64,000 bases of DNA from Dyadobacter sp. CY326 (GTDB taxonomy: Bacteria; Bacteroidota; Bacteroidia; Cytophagales; Spirosomataceae), in assembly GCF_021390515.1 (NCBI RefSeq), contig NZ_JAJUXI010000002.1, positions 372,001-436,000 on the forward strand. Reading direction: 5' to 3'. A program made the translations under genes and the position numbers. Position 1 is the stretch's first letter, and the number at the start of each line of letters is the position of its first letter. Below the pieces are notes generated by a model. The model saw nothing but the letters and a program-made list of their open reading frames with translations, ran no database searches and had not been told where the DNA came from. Positions 46,582 through 57,548 of this stretch are shown piece by piece.

Positions 46582-47823
46582 ATGGATAGCGGAATATTAA
46601 TTGAGTCATTCGCGGAGTTCGCAAGCTCGAAAAACATCGATCGTCCTACGATGATCAGTGTTTTGGAGGAAGTGTTTCGTACAATGATTCGCAAGAAATA
46701 CGGCACCGACGATAATTTTGATGTAATCATTAACCCTGAAAGTGGTGACCTTGAGATGTGGCGCACGCGAGAGATCGTCGACGACAACTCTGAGGACATT
46801 TGGGATTATAACAAGATTCCGCTGGCAGAAGCCCGCAAAATCCAGAGTGACTTTGAAGTTGGTGAAGAGGTTGCAGAAGAAGTTAAGCTCGTAGAATTCG
46901 GGCGCAGACTTGTTCAGACCGCACGTCAGACATTGATCCAGAAGATCAAGGACATGGAAAAAGAAATCATGTTCGAGAAATACAAGGATCAGGTTGGCGA
47001 AATGATCACCGGCGAGGTTTATCAGACATTGAGGCACGAAGTTATCATTGTAGATTCAGAAGGTAACGAGCTTTCATTGCCGCGCACCGAGCAGATCTCG
47101 AAAGACCGTTTCCGCAAGGGTGAATCTGTTAAGTCAGTGATCCATAAAGTGGAAATGAACAACGGTTCTCCAAAGATTACGCTTTCCAGAACTTCACCAC
47201 TTTTTCTTGAAAGATTGTTTGAAGTTGAAATTCCGGAGATATACGATGGAATTATTTCAGTAAGACGCGTTGTTCGTGAACCAGGGGAACGTGCAAAAGT
47301 TGCCGTTGAATCTTACGATGACCGCATTGATCCCGTTGGAGCATGTGTGGGTATGAAAGGATCTCGCATCCATTCGATCGTTCGTGAACTTGGAAATGAG
47401 AATATCGATGTTATCAATTACACGGATAACCTCGAACTTTTGATCAGCAGGGCGCTTAGTCCGGCAAAAGTGAGTTCAATGCAAATTGACCGCGATGCCA
47501 AGCGTGTTTCTGTTTTCCTTAAACCAGATCAGGTTTCACTTGCAATTGGTAAAGGCGGTCAGAACATTAAACTGGCCGGTAAGCTGGTTGGAATGGAAAT
47601 AGATGTTTTCAGAGACATTGAGGAGCAAAACGACGAGGATGTCGATTTGACTGAATTCTCTGATGAAATTGACGAATGGATTATCAGTGAGTTGCACAAA
47701 ATTGGTTTGGATACAGCCAAAAGCGTGCTCGCACTCAATAAGGAAGAACTTGTAAGAAGAACCGATCTTGAAGAAGCAACGGTTGAAGAAGTTCTTGACA
47801 TTCTTCGCAAAGAGTTTGAATAA
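46582..47823 (+). CDS. nusA: Transcription elongation/termination factor NusA
   Basis: 413 residues. Order seen: N-terminal RNA-polymerase-binding domain (~1-125), S1 domain (~135-200), KH1 (~205-275, with VGACVGMKGSRIHSIVRELG), KH2 (~280-345, with LAIGKGGQNIKLAGKLVG), and a C-terminal helix-hairpin-helix segment ending VEEVLDILRKEFE. The length is that of the short Bacteroidota NusA without the two C-terminal acidic repeats of E. coli. It binds RNA polymerase and nascent RNA, and modulates pausing, termination and antitermination. It lies 86 bp after rimP. Confidence 0.97.
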   Translation: MDSGILIESFAEFASSKNIDRPTMISVLEEVFRTMIRKKYGTDDNFDVIINPESGDLEMWRTREIVDDNSEDIWDYNKIPLAEARKIQSDFEVGEEVAEEVKLVEFGRRLVQTARQTLIQKIKDMEKEIMFEKYKDQVGEMITGEVYQTLRHEVIIVDSEGNELSLPRTEQISKDRFRKGESVKSVIHKVEMNNGSPKITLSRTSPLFLERLFEVEIPEIYDGIISVRRVVREPGERAKVAVESYDDRIDPVGACVGMKGSRIHSIVRELGNENIDVINYTDNLELLISRALSPAKVSSMQIDRDAKRVSVFLKPDQVSLAIGKGGQNIKLAGKLVGMEIDVFRDIEEQNDEDVDLTEFSDEIDEWIISELHKIGLDTAKSVLALNKEELVRRTDLEEATVEEVLDILRKEFE

Positions 47824-47896
47824 TTTACAATAACCGGCAGGTTTAATCCAGGGGTTAGATCTGCCAATGCAAAACTTTTTTCTACAAATTGCTAAT

Positions 47897-50800
47897 ATGG
47901 CAGAAGATAAAATGATGCGCCTTAGCCAAGTGGCACGGATCCTGAACGTAGGAATTACTACGATCGTGGATCATCTGTCTGCCAAAGGGTATAAGGTGGA
48001 GAGTAACCCGAATACAAAGATTAATTCTGATCAGATTGATTTTCTTGCAAAAGATTTCAAATCTGATGACCTGAGATCATCCCTTTCCTTTAAACCAGTT
48101 CAAAGCGAAGCGCCGGTAGAAATTAAGGAAGAGAAAGTTAAAAGTGATGTTGATGGAATCCTTTACTTCAGAAATAACCCTTCGAAATCCGAAGAAAAAC
48201 CTGTTGTAGAAGAAGCTCCGTCCAATCCTGAGCCTGCTTTTGAGAACCGACTGCCCGGGATTAAGGTGGTTGGTAAAATAGATTTAGACGCAAGAAGAAC
48301 TGCGCCGACTCCTGCTGCTGCGCCTGAAAAGCCGCAACCAGAAGTGGCAAAAGAAGTTGTTGCTGAAAATAAAGAAGTCTCAGCTCCACCTGTTGAAGCT
48401 AAGCCACAGCAAACACCAGAACCAGTTTCTGAAACCAAGGCGCCGGTTCAGTCAGAACCTGAGCCTGTTGCGGCCAAAGTTGAACAACCTGTCATTGCTG
48501 AACAGCCAAAGGTTGAACAGCCAAAAGAAGTGAAAGCCGCAGAAGAGCCTAAACTTTTTGTTGAGCCGGTTGCTGAGCAAAAGCTTGACACGGAAACATT
48601 AGTTGCTCCACCAGCTGTGCCAACGCCAGCAAGTGTTGCGACAGCGGATGCCACATCCGCCACTTCGCCCGTTGTGCAAGCGCAAGCTGAAACTGCATCA
48701 CCTGCTCCGAAACAGGAAACTGGAACGGCCGCTCCTGTTGCAGAAGAATCTGGTGAATCTGAACTTATTGAAGCAAAAGGAGAACAATTACGCGGACTTC
48801 GTGTCATTGGAAAAATTGAGCTTCCTTCTGATAAAGCCAAGAAAAAAGATCCTGTCGCGTCGTCAAGTGATACGGCAGCTGATAAAAAGCGCCGCAGAAA
48901 ACGGAAGAGAATTCGTGACGGCGTAGTCGTTGCTGGTGAAAATCGTCCAGCTGCAACGCCAACCGATCCGAATGCACCAAGACCGAAAGAGGCCAATGTG
49001 CCGCCTGCTGCAAGCAGGACAGGCAATCGTCCGAACACACCTGGAACGCCTGCTGCTCCGGGCACAACCGGCACTGCGCCGGGCAACACTGCGAACCGCG
49101 CAGGAGGACCTAACAGACCAAGCACAAATAGCAGCAATAACAACCGCAGGGGTGTTAAGCGCGAGGAAGTTTCTGACAAAGAAGTTTCTGATAACATTAA
49201 AGCCACAATGGCTCGCATGGGTGGTGGAAACACTCGAAATGTGGGACGTGGCGGAAAAGGAACACGTCGCCGGGATCGCGGAGATCAAAACGATCCGAAC
49301 GGACTCGGTTCAGAAGAAACAAAAGTATTGCGCGTAACAGAATTCGTTTCCGCAAACGATCTGGCTTCATTGATGGACGTAACTGTTCAGGAAGTAATTT
49401 CGGTCTGCATGAGCATGGGCATGTTCGTTTCAATCAACCAACGATTGGATGCGGAAGCGATCACATTCATTGCCGATGAATTTGGCTTCGAAGTTGCCTT
49501 CATTTCAGCAGAAGAAGAAGTTCAGAATGATGTACAGGAGGAGGTTGATGAGGAAGGATCTCTGATCGAAAGAGCGCCGATTGTAACAATCATGGGTCAC
49601 GTTGACCACGGTAAAACTTCCCTTCTGGATTATATCCGTCAGGAAAACGTGGCGAGTGGTGAAGCGGGTGGTATTACCCAGCATATTGGAGCATATAGTG
49701 TTAAAACTAAAACAGGGAAACAAGTAACATTCCTGGATACACCTGGTCACGAAGCATTTACAGCGATGCGTGCACGTGGTGCCAATGTTACAGACGTTGT
49801 TATCATTGTAATTGCAGCGGATGATAGCGTGATGCCGCAAACGCGTGAAGCGATTAACCACGCACAAGTGGCTGGTGCGCCGATCGTATTTGCATTCAGT
49901 AAAGTGGATAAGGCAGGTGCTAACACGGAAAAAATTCGTGAAGAACTTGCTAATATGAACCTCTTGGTCGAAGAATGGGGTGGTAAATACCAAACTCAGG
50001 AAATCTCGTCCAAGTCGGGAATGGGGATCGATCTGCTGCTTGAAAAAGTATTGCTCGAGGCAGAATTATTGGAATTGAAGGCAAATCCAAATCGTCGTGC
50101 AGCGGGAGCAGTTGTAGAAGCTTCTCTTGACAAAGGTCGCGGATATGTAACCACGATTCTGGTGCAGACTGGAACCTTGAAAGTGGGGGATGTTGTGCTA
50201 GCAGGATCTCATTACGGAAAGGTGAAAGCAATGACCGATTATTTGGGTAAAAAACTCAAAACAGCCGGACCTTCCATGCCGGTTCAGTTACTGGGTATCA
50301 ATGGAGCGCCACAGGCGGGTGATCGTTTTAATGTTTTTGAAAACGAACGTGATGCCCGTGATATCGCAACCAAACGTGAGCAGATCCAGCGCGAGCAGTC
50401 TATCCGGACGCGCAAGCACATTACGCTCGAAGAAATTGGCCGTCGTAAGGCGATTGGAAGTTTCCGAGAGTTGAACCTGATTGTAAAAGGTGACGTGGAT
50501 GGATCGGTTGAAGCCCTTTCTGATTCGTTATTGCAACTTTCTACATCAGAAGTTCAGGTGAACATAATCCACAAAGCAGTGGGTCAGATCTCTGAATCGG
50601 ATGTAAACCTTGCCATTGCTTCTGATGCGATTGTGATTGGATTCCAGGTTCGTCCTTCTTCAAATGCGAAGAAAATGGCCGAGCAGGATCAAATTGAAAT
50701 CCGCCATTACTCGGTAATTTACCAGGCGATCGACGAGATCAAGGACGCAATGACCGGGATGCTTGCACCTTCAATTGAGGAGATCATTACAGGAAATATC

Positions 50801-51076
50801 GAAATTCGCGAAGTCTTCAAGATCAGCCGGATTGGAACAATTGCAGGATGTTATGTTACAGATGGTTATGTAAAACGGAACAACAAAATCCGTGTCGTTC
50901 GTGAAGGAATTGTATTGTTAACCGGTGAAATCGACTCACTAAAACGTTACAAAGACGACGTTCAGGAAGTTAGAAACGGTTATGAATGCGGTTTGAGCAT
51001 TAAGAATTTCAATGACATTGAAGTGGGTGACATCATCGAAAGCTTCGAGCTTCGTGAGGTGAAGAGAACACTTTAA
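47897..51076 (+). CDS. infB: Translation initiation factor IF-2
   Basis: 1059 residues from ATG 47897; an ATG ten codons upstream is less likely. The N-terminal IF2_N-like helix ([20 protein letters not shown]) is followed by a low-complexity Pro/Ala/Glu/Lys region (~60-490), typical of Bacteroidota IF-2. A second IF2_N-like unit and the GTPase domain follow, with GHVDHGKTS (G1), GGITQHIG (G2), DTPGHEAF (G3) and FSKVDK (G4). Here Ser replaces the usual Asn of NKxD. Domains II-IV close the protein. It places initiator tRNA on the 30S subunit. It ends with a strong terminator. Confidence 0.97.
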   Translation: MAEDKMMRLSQVARILNVGITTIVDHLSAKGYKVESNPNTKINSDQIDFLAKDFKSDDLRSSLSFKPVQSEAPVEIKEEKVKSDVDGILYFRNNPSKSEEKPVVEEAPSNPEPAFENRLPGIKVVGKIDLDARRTAPTPAAAPEKPQPEVAKEVVAENKEVSAPPVEAKPQQTPEPVSETKAPVQSEPEPVAAKVEQPVIAEQPKVEQPKEVKAAEEPKLFVEPVAEQKLDTETLVAPPAVPTPASVATADATSATSPVVQAQAETASPAPKQETGTAAPVAEESGESELIEAKGEQLRGLRVIGKIELPSDKAKKKDPVASSSDTAADKKRRRKRKRIRDGVVVAGENRPAATPTDPNAPRPKEANVPPAASRTGNRPNTPGTPAAPGTTGTAPGNTANRAGGPNRPSTNSSNNNRRGVKREEVSDKEVSDNIKATMARMGGGNTRNVGRGGKGTRRRDRGDQNDPNGLGSEETKVLRVTEFVSANDLASLMDVTVQEVISVCMSMGMFVSINQRLDAEAITFIADEFGFEVAFISAEEEVQNDVQEEVDEEGSLIERAPIVTIMGHVDHGKTSLLDYIRQENVASGEAGGITQHIGAYSVKTKTGKQVTFLDTPGHEAFTAMRARGANVTDVVIIVIAADDSVMPQTREAINHAQVAGAPIVFAFSKVDKAGANTEKIREELANMNLLVEEWGGKYQTQEISSKSGMGIDLLLEKVLLEAELLELKANPNRRAAGAVVEASLDKGRGYVTTILVQTGTLKVGDVVLAGSHYGKVKAMTDYLGKKLKTAGPSMPVQLLGINGAPQAGDRFNVFENERDARDIATKREQIQREQSIRTRKHITLEEIGRRKAIGSFRELNLIVKGDVDGSVEALSDSLLQLSTSEVQVNIIHKAVGQISESDVNLAIASDAIVIGFQVRPSSNAKKMAEQDQIEIRHYSVIYQAIDEIKDAMTGMLAPSIEEIITGNIEIREVFKISRIGTIAGCYVTDGYVKRNNKIRVVREGIVLLTGEIDSLKRYKDDVQEVRNGYECGLSIKNFNDIEVGDIIESFELREVKRTL

Positions 51077-51092
51077 GATTATAATATTTAGT

Positions 51093-51130
51093 AAAAAACC
51101 TGCATCAAGCGATTGGTGCAGGTTTTTTTT
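51093..51130. terminator. Terminator of the rimP-nusA-infB operon (bidirectional)
   Basis: The core stem CCTGCA/TGCAGG (51099-51104 and 51117-51122) is extended inward by four pairs and outward by A-T pairs, and is followed by T8. The A-run on the other side allows use by the convergent MFS gene too. Confidence 0.9.
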
Positions 51131-51185
51131 GTGCAAAATATTTTGGCAAATGAATAAAACAAGGATGTTTTGAAAGCCGACTAAC

Positions 51186-52499
51186 TCAGGACTTCGAATC
51201 TTGCATCTGATAATGGTAAGCCTTTTTAGACGGAATGCGGTAAAGCAGAATCAATCCTAGGACAAAAATCACCAGCAGCGCTAAAATGCTGTTACGCATG
51301 CTTCCCGTCAGGTTTTCAACAGTTCCGTAAATGAATGTTCCCACCACGATGGCTAATTTTTCAGTAACGTCATAAAAACTAAAATAAGAAGCTGTATCCG
51401 GGATATTTTCGGGAATAAGCTTCGAATAAGTTGACCGGGAAAGCGATTGAATGCCGCCCATTACCATCCCGACGGCGCAGGCAACAAAATAGAATTCCAT
51501 GGCCTCCGTAGTGTAATAAGCGCCCGTGCAGATCCCCACCCAAATAGCAACACCCACCATTAATGCGAATATATTCCCAATCTTACCCGATAACCAGGCA
51601 AACGTGAACGAACCAATGATGCCTACAATTTGAATCAAAAGCACCGTTACAATCAAACTCTGAGAAGGCAGCCTGAGCTCGGTCGCTCCGAAAATTGTGG
51701 CCACATACATGACAGTCCGCAATCCCATCGTGTAAATGAAAAACGCGCTTAGGAACTTTGCCAAAAATGGCTGCTGCCTGAGTTTCATAAAAACCCTTTT
51801 CAACTCCACAAAACCATTGAAGATCCAGTTTCCTGTTTTCTCTTTGTAAACCTTATTGACCGGCAAATAGCGAAACGGGATTTGCGCAAACAATATCCAC
51901 CACACGCCGACTGTAAAAAATGAGATTCTCGCCGGAAGCGCTTTGTCCGTAATTCCGTAAAATCCGGGAGCCAGGATCATGCTCAGATTGAAAAGCAATA
52001 ACAAGACACTTCCCAGGTAACCCAAGGAAAATCCACGCGCGCTGTAAGTGTCAAATTTGTCTTCTGTGGCAATGTCTGGAAGATAGGAGTCGTAAAAAAC
52101 AATGCTTCCACTCCACCCCACTAAGCTTAATCCGAATAGAAAAACGGAAGGAACAAGGGTGTCTTTTGTGAAAAAATAGAGCAACATGCAGCTGATTGCG
52201 CCCAAATAACAGAAAAACTGCATAAAGCGCTTCTTGTTCCCGGTGAAGTCAGCAATGGCTGTGCACAGCGGAACCAGCAAGGCGGTGATTAGAAATGAGG
52301 CAGAAACGGTGTATGAAAACAGCACCGAACTTTTAATTTGGTAACCTAAAAAATCTGTGTCAGCACTCCCGGAAGCACTGTGTGCCGTTGCGCTAAAATA
52401 AACTGGAAATATACTTGATACAATAACCAGGGCGTGAACCGAATTGGCCCAATCATACATACACCAGGCATTGATTATGGAAGGATCGTTCTTTTTCAT
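51186..52499 (-). CDS. MFS transporter, UMF1 family
   Basis: 437 residues with about 12 hydrophobic helices. The start IINAWCMYDWANSVHALVIV is the hallmark of the UMF1/Atg22-like group, and FYDSYLPDIATEDKFDTYSARGFSLGYLGS is its conserved central segment. RSTYSKLIPENIPDTASYFSFYDVTEKL near the C-terminus also fits. It should export a small molecule, possibly an amino acid as for Atg22, but the substrate is not known for bacterial members. Confidence 0.9.
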   Translation of the reverse strand: MKKNDPSIINAWCMYDWANSVHALVIVSSIFPVYFSATAHSASGSADTDFLGYQIKSSVLFSYTVSASFLITALLVPLCTAIADFTGNKKRFMQFFCYLGAISCMLLYFFTKDTLVPSVFLFGLSLVGWSGSIVFYDSYLPDIATEDKFDTYSARGFSLGYLGSVLLLLFNLSMILAPGFYGITDKALPARISFFTVGVWWILFAQIPFRYLPVNKVYKEKTGNWIFNGFVELKRVFMKLRQQPFLAKFLSAFFIYTMGLRTVMYVATIFGATELRLPSQSLIVTVLLIQIVGIIGSFTFAWLSGKIGNIFALMVGVAIWVGICTGAYYTTEAMEFYFVACAVGMVMGGIQSLSRSTYSKLIPENIPDTASYFSFYDVTEKLAIVVGTFIYGTVENLTGSMRNSILALLVIFVLGLILLYRIPSKKAYHYQMQDSKS

Positions 52500-52521
52500 T
52501 TAATGGAATTTGCCACAAAAT

Positions 52522-52552
52522 AAAAAAAGCGACGGATTTAATCCGCCGCTTT
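52522..52552 (-). terminator. Terminator of the small lipoprotein gene
   Basis: An 11-bp stem (52526-52536 and 52542-52552, with one G-U on the minus strand) with a 5-base loop, followed on the minus strand by TTTTTTTATTTT. It lies 23 bp after the stop at 52575. Confidence 0.88.
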
Positions 52553-52574
52553 CGCAATTATATGCACATTATAC

Positions 52575-53033
52575 CTATTTGATCACTGGCTCAAAAACCA
52601 TAATCGTTTCCTGCTCGACTTTATCAACAGTCATTTTGCTTTTTAACCGAAGCTTGCTGTTTGTAAGCTCTTCCACACCGAACTCACCGGAAAAACCAGA
52701 AATTTTAATGTCAAGCGTCTTATTATCATTGATTAAATACCAGGTTCCGCCATTAATAACCTGTTTGGAACCCTGATCAATTGCCTTTGTCACATTGTTT
52801 TGCAAAAACTGGATGTCCATCACTTCCTTAATCGCCTGCGTCTGTGCGTTAAGCAAGTTGAAAGGGATCGCTTTGCCCGTCAAGTCCGTAACCGTTGACA
52901 TTCTCCATGGATAGCTGATCAAAATCTTATCCTTTTCGGATGGCCCAGGCGTTGGCGTTTCTTTGTTTTCTTTATCACAGCTCATCAAAAAAATGGCGAA
53001 CAAAAGGGGGGCAAAAAGCAGTATTCGTCTCAT
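52575..53033 (-). CDS. Small lipocalin-like lipoprotein
   Basis: 152 residues. Lipobox LFAIFLMSCDKENKETPTPG (Cys about 19). The body has the lipocalin-like pattern of Bacteroidota lipoproteins: an early Trp strand (YPWRMSTVTD), GTWYLINDNKTLDIKI in the middle and a closing KMTVDKVEQETIMVFEP strand. Function unknown; a role in envelope stress or ligand binding is a guess. It is divergent from the T9SS glycosidase-like gene. Confidence 0.8.
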   Translation of the reverse strand: MRRILLFAPLLFAIFLMSCDKENKETPTPGPSEKDKILISYPWRMSTVTDLTGKAIPFNLLNAQTQAIKEVMDIQFLQNNVTKAIDQGSKQVINGGTWYLINDNKTLDIKISGFSGEFGVEELTNSKLRLKSKMTVDKVEQETIMVFEPVIK

Positions 53034-53179
53034 ATGTGTCTATATGTTATGTTCAAGGGAATTTTGTTTCTTACTTTGCCATTGATAAGTTGAGCTGGTT
53101 TCATTCCTTAGAAATCGGTTCCAGCGAAAAATGCATGGTCAAGCAATGCAAAAGTAACGAATTTGTCCGGTCAATTCTT

Positions 53180-54811
53180 ATGATCCATTTTACCAATATG
53201 CCGATTCGAGGCCTTTTCAGCGTCATCATCTATCTTACGGCCTTCTGCACAACCGCATCGGCGCAGGATTGCCAGCCAGATTATATTCTCAACCCGGTAA
53301 CCGCGAATAACACGATCGAATGGAGCAAGTTTCCAGAATTCACCCTGCCATTCAAGATTATTTACAATGCAACCCGCTTTGGCGACACGCAATCACAACC
53401 GTTGAAACACGGATTCAGTCATATTGCCTCATTCAGTGGCCCTGAACCCGGATCGTTGAATGTGGCCAAAAGAGCGTTGATCTGGTATGGCGTCGCCACT
53501 TCGAGCGGAGACCAGCCCTGGGCCGACAACGCCCTGCGCAGTCCGTGGGGAAATGATACAGCTGCTTACCGCAGTTATTGGGATAATTATTCCCAAACAG
53601 CCAAGGGTTACGACATTATTTGTCTCGACATTGAGCGTATGCAACGTGAAGACAGGGATATCCTGGCGCTGAAAGGCAATGCTAAAATTCCGCAAATCTA
53701 TCGCAATCTTTCCGACGCAGATTTTGTGGCAACTTATAAAAGAGATATGAGATGGTGGTATACGGAGGCCATCAACCGTCTCAGAATGAAGGGCATCACA
53801 GTTCCGATATCCAGTTACAGCGATGTTCCGGTGCGCAACAGCTGGCTTAACGTTACGTCAAACAGCTGGCAGGATTGGATCACCAATTCAGCAAGAACAC
53901 ATTATCTGGTGCAAGGAAATGATGGCAAAATCGGAGGCAGCTTTTACAATGCGATGGACTATCTGACGCCTTCTCCATATTACTATTATGGTTACGACCA
54001 CCCGATTGGGAAGGATTATCTGTCTTATCTGCTCTTCAATATTGAGGCAAACCGCGCTTGGAGCGATAAGCCAATCATTCCTTTTGTGTGGATGCGCGTC
54101 CACGACAGTTATGATTCAAATACGCCTTTCATTGCGCCTTTTGTGGCCGAGGCCACGGCAATTTTTCCTTTTTTCTCCGGTGCAAAAGGACTTTGGCTTT
54201 GGGAAAACCCATTCTTTCCGGGCACTCGTCAGGAAAATTACACAGCATATGAGCGCTTTATTTACGGACTTTACAGACTTTCCGGGTTTAAGGACATGTT
54301 TGAAGGAGATTATTCACTCGTAATCCCGCAATCTGCGCGTGACAATATGGAGCTTCAAAATCCGATCTGGCGCGGCGTTGTGAAAGGAAGCAACATTTTG
54401 ATTGCAGCTCAAAATCCCTACGCCGCTGATAATGCAGAAACCTACGTTTTTGTTTCGCATCAAAAGTGGTCAAAAAGTATAAAATTGAAGGGAAAAGAGG
54501 TTTTCTTATGCAAATTTGACCTGAATGATATCGTCAATTCCACCGAGCCGCATCTTTCGGACGTTTTTGTTTATTCCAATCCAGTGGATTTTGAAATGAA
54601 AGTGATGCTGAATGGTGTCAATGGAGCAACTGATGTGGATTTCGCATTAATTAATACAAAGGGTCAGACTGTCCTTCAAAAGCAGCTAAAATCCAATGCT
54701 GGGCAAACGCAGGAAACCATCGCACTTCCCCGGCTTGCTGCTGGCATGTATTTTGCCCGCTTCGCCACCGACAAACGGACGATCACTAAAAAAGTGGTCA
54801 TTAATCAATAG
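53180..54811 (+). CDS. T9SS secreted protein with a glycosidase-like barrel
   Basis: 543 residues from ATG 53180 (ATG 53198 also possible; the frame is open to 52940). Signal peptide [18 protein letters not shown] is followed by a large domain (~25-430). It shows repeated beta-alpha elements and acidic motifs at strand ends ([38 protein letters not shown]), suggesting a TIM-barrel glycoside hydrolase fold, but I cannot assign it to a family. A beta domain and a T9SS type A tail ([19 protein letters not shown], then [19 protein letters not shown]) follow. Secreted; substrate unknown. It lies 17 bp before the thioredoxin/glycosidase-fold gene. Confidence 0.7.
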   Translation: MIHFTNMPIRGLFSVIIYLTAFCTTASAQDCQPDYILNPVTANNTIEWSKFPEFTLPFKIIYNATRFGDTQSQPLKHGFSHIASFSGPEPGSLNVAKRALIWYGVATSSGDQPWADNALRSPWGNDTAAYRSYWDNYSQTAKGYDIICLDIERMQREDRDILALKGNAKIPQIYRNLSDADFVATYKRDMRWWYTEAINRLRMKGITVPISSYSDVPVRNSWLNVTSNSWQDWITNSARTHYLVQGNDGKIGGSFYNAMDYLTPSPYYYYGYDHPIGKDYLSYLLFNIEANRAWSDKPIIPFVWMRVHDSYDSNTPFIAPFVAEATAIFPFFSGAKGLWLWENPFFPGTRQENYTAYERFIYGLYRLSGFKDMFEGDYSLVIPQSARDNMELQNPIWRGVVKGSNILIAAQNPYAADNAETYVFVSHQKWSKSIKLKGKEVFLCKFDLNDIVNSTEPHLSDVFVYSNPVDFEMKVMLNGVNGATDVDFALINTKGQTVLQKQLKSNAGQTQETIALPRLAAGMYFARFATDKRTITKKVVINQ

Positions 54812-54828
54812 CATTTCCCATTTCTGAT

Positions 54829-56847
54829 ATGAATCGCCTCAGCCAGCAAACCAGCCCATATTTATTGCAGCATGCTCACAATCCGGTTGATTGGTTTCCG
54901 TGGGCCGAGGAAGCTTTGAGCAAGGCCAAAGCTGAAAACAAGCCCATTCTGGTCAGCATTGGCTATTCTGCTTGTCACTGGTGCCACGTGATGGAGCGCG
55001 AATGTTTTGAAAAAGAGCCCATCGCGGCTGTTATGAATGAACATTTTGTTTGCATTAAGGTTGATCGGGAGGAGCGGCCGGATGTGGACGCGGTTTATAT
55101 GGATTCGGTTCAGGCCATGGGCGTGCGCGGAGGCTGGCCGCTGAATGTGTTCCTCTTGCCCGACACACGACCTTTTTATGGCGTGACCTATTTGCCTCCG
55201 CAGAACTGGGTGCAGCTTTTGAAAAGCATTGATAATGCTTTTAGCAAACATTATGACGAGCTGGTGGGCTCTGCCGAAGGATTTTTGCAAAACATGATTG
55301 TGTCTGACACTGAAAAATATGGCTTGACCGATGGCAATGGCAACTATTCGGTCGAGGAGTTGCATCTCATGTTTGAAAAGCTCCAACAAAACTTCGATAC
55401 AGAAAAAGGCGGAATGGATCGGGCGCCGAAGTTTCCGATGCCTTCTATTTATAAATTCCTGCTACATTATTACGATTCAACCCAAAATCCGGAAGCATTA
55501 GCCCAGCTCGAACTGTCACTCAACCGCATTGCATTGGGAGGGATTTATGACCATGTCGGGGGCGGATGGGCTCGATATTCTGTTGATGATGAGTGGTTTA
55601 TCCCACATTTTGAAAAAATGCTTTATGACAACGGCCAGTTGCTGAGCATTTACGCAGAAGCTTACTCGCTAACAAAAAACCCACTTTATGCTGATCGCAT
55701 GATCCAAACGATTGATTGGCTCAGAAAAGAAATGCAAAATCCGGAAGGCGGTTTTTATGCGGCATTGGATGCGGACAGCGAAGGCGTTGAAGGGAAATTT
55801 TATATCTGGACAAAGGCAGAGCTCAGCCAAATTTTAGGGGAAGATTTTGAATGGTTTGGAAAGCTTTACAACATTTCAGAACACGGAAATTGGGAAGAAG
55901 GCCACAATCACCTGCATCTGACGCAAACCGTGGAGCAAACTGCGAAAAGCTTGAATCTTAATGTGCCCGATCTTCAAACGAAATACATTAATGCGCTTCA
56001 AAAGTTGGCAGAGAAACGCGCTGAAAAAATCCGTCCCGGTCTGGATGATAAGACGCTTGCTTCATGGAATGGACTGGTAGTTAAAGGCTTAGCAGACTGT
56101 TATCGTGCGCTTGGGAAAGAATACATTCGTGAACTGGCGGTCGCAGCCGGAACATTCATTCGCGATCGGATGAGTGTTGAGAATAAATTAATGCATAGTT
56201 ATAAAAACGGACAAGCTAGCGTTATCGGCTTTTTGGAAGATTACGCTGCGGTTATCGAAGCATATCTGGCGTTATATCAAATCACATTTGATGAGGCATG
56301 GATCACTTTGGCCAAAAATCTGGCCGACTATACAATCCAGAATTTCTATGACGAAAAAGAAGGCTTTTTTCACTTTACAGACGCTTCTGGGGAAGCATTG
56401 ATCGCCCGTAAAAAAGAGCTTTTCGACAATGTAATGCCATCTTCCAATTCAATCATGGCGCATAATCTTTATATTTTAGGCCTCATGCTGGACCAGGATG
56501 AATACACTAAAATGTCGGATGTGATGCTCTCAAAAATGAGCAAAATGATGCTGACGGACGTGCAATGGGTGACCAACTGGGCGGCACTTTATTGCATGCG
56601 CGCAACGCCAACTGCTGAAATTGTGATAGTAGGCGTCGAAGCTGATGAGATGCGCAAGGACCTTGACCGCTTTTTTGTGCCCAATAAAATTGTCATGGGT
56701 GCCATTGACCGCTCGGAGTTTCCATTGATACTCGGCAGAACCGATATCAATGGACAAACCGCAATTTACGTTTGCTATAACAAAACCTGCCAGCTGCCCG
56801 TCACGGAAGTTGAACACGCGCTAGACCAGCTCGCAATGGGCATTTAA
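54829..56847 (+). CDS. DUF255 thioredoxin-like / six-hairpin glycosidase-fold protein
   Basis: 672 residues. The N-terminal thioredoxin-like domain (~1-165) carries [19 protein letters not shown] with the CHWC redox pair, then [19 protein letters not shown] and [12 protein letters not shown]. The rest (~200-670) is an (alpha/alpha)6 barrel of the type found in AGE and GH-like enzymes, with [32 protein letters not shown] and [17 protein letters not shown]. It is the bacterial relative of human SPATA20 and B. subtilis YyaL. Cytoplasmic; true activity unknown. It starts 17 bp after the T9SS gene and overlaps the convergent DinB gene by 4 bp at the 3' end. Confidence 0.92.
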   Translation: MNRLSQQTSPYLLQHAHNPVDWFPWAEEALSKAKAENKPILVSIGYSACHWCHVMERECFEKEPIAAVMNEHFVCIKVDREERPDVDAVYMDSVQAMGVRGGWPLNVFLLPDTRPFYGVTYLPPQNWVQLLKSIDNAFSKHYDELVGSAEGFLQNMIVSDTEKYGLTDGNGNYSVEELHLMFEKLQQNFDTEKGGMDRAPKFPMPSIYKFLLHYYDSTQNPEALAQLELSLNRIALGGIYDHVGGGWARYSVDDEWFIPHFEKMLYDNGQLLSIYAEAYSLTKNPLYADRMIQTIDWLRKEMQNPEGGFYAALDADSEGVEGKFYIWTKAELSQILGEDFEWFGKLYNISEHGNWEEGHNHLHLTQTVEQTAKSLNLNVPDLQTKYINALQKLAEKRAEKIRPGLDDKTLASWNGLVVKGLADCYRALGKEYIRELAVAAGTFIRDRMSVENKLMHSYKNGQASVIGFLEDYAAVIEAYLALYQITFDEAWITLAKNLADYTIQNFYDEKEGFFHFTDASGEALIARKKELFDNVMPSSNSIMAHNLYILGLMLDQDEYTKMSDVMLSKMSKMMLTDVQWVTNWAALYCMRATPTAEIVIVGVEADEMRKDLDRFFVPNKIVMGAIDRSEFPLILGRTDINGQTAIYVCYNKTCQLPVTEVEHALDQLAMGI

Positions 56848-57362
56848 AGCAGCGGAAAGTATCGCTCTGAAATGACATTCATATGATGGATCGGATGTCC
56901 GATGATCACAAAAGCCAATGCAAGCGCTGAGATATTTGTCTGATAAGCAATGCCCGAACGAAGCAACATTGTCTCATTCATATGCTTGAAAAGCGAAATG
57001 GTTGACTGTCGAACCACATTGAATTCCTGCATCAGATCTTCCACACTGCGCTCCGTCGCGACGGTGTTAGCAGCCAATAATTCCTCATCATATCCGGGAA
57101 GTGTCGTTTTGTCATTTCGGGAAAAACGCAGCGCGCGATAGGACATAATGCGCTCGTTATCAATTACATGCTGCAAAATATCTTTAACACTCCATTTCCC
57201 TTCTGCATAAGCCCGATTCTGCAACGCAACGAGCTTCTGCGTTTCTGCGTAAACATTATCGGGTGAATATTTTTCAAAAGCTTCGAAGATGTCAATGTCT
57301 TCGACCAGATTAATGTATCGGTCAAAAAACTGGGGCATTGGGTTAATTGCAGATTTTTTCAT
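56844..57362 (-). CDS. DinB-family four-helix protein
   Basis: 172 residues from ATG 57362 (a TTG at 57392 opens the frame further). Four-helix bundle with the metal-binding His pattern of the DinB/YfiT group: [10 protein letters not shown] in helix 2 and [15 protein letters not shown] in the last helix. Members include thiol-transfer enzymes (bacillithiol S-transferases) and proteins of unknown function induced by stress. The substrate cannot be told. Its last 4 bases overlap the end of the convergent DUF255 gene. Confidence 0.85.
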   Translation of the reverse strand: MKKSAINPMPQFFDRYINLVEDIDIFEAFEKYSPDNVYAETQKLVALQNRAYAEGKWSVKDILQHVIDNERIMSYRALRFSRNDKTTLPGYDEELLAANTVATERSVEDLMQEFNVVRQSTISLFKHMNETMLLRSGIAYQTNISALALAFVIIGHPIHHMNVISERYFPLL

Positions 57363-57498
57363 AAGAATGGCTAATTGCGTTTCGATGGGCAATATTAGTA
57401 ACCTATCATTGATTTTACGGAATGAATTGACCTAAAATTAAATAAAAACCACCGGTTGCATTTTAATGCGCAGTGAACGACAGTATTTTAAGCAATGC

Positions 57499-57530
57499 TT
57501 GCTTAATTACGTCCAACTTTATTACATTTG
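57499..57530 (+). promoter_or_regulatory. Promoter of the exported-protein/barrel/haloperoxidase operon
   Basis: TTG at 57499-57501, 21 bp, then TACATTTG at 57523-57530, matching TAnnTTTG. Transcription would start near 57537. The first possible TTG start codon (57528) lies within this element, so the TTG at 57549 is the better start for the next gene. Confidence 0.6.
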
Positions 57531-57548
57531 AATATAAATCCTCTTAAT

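Noticed and set aside
48448..49233. 261-codon minus-strand frame opposite infB
   Set aside because: It is antisense to the low-complexity Pro/Ala region of IF-2, and its Ser/Val/Ala-rich product is the expected mirror of that region.
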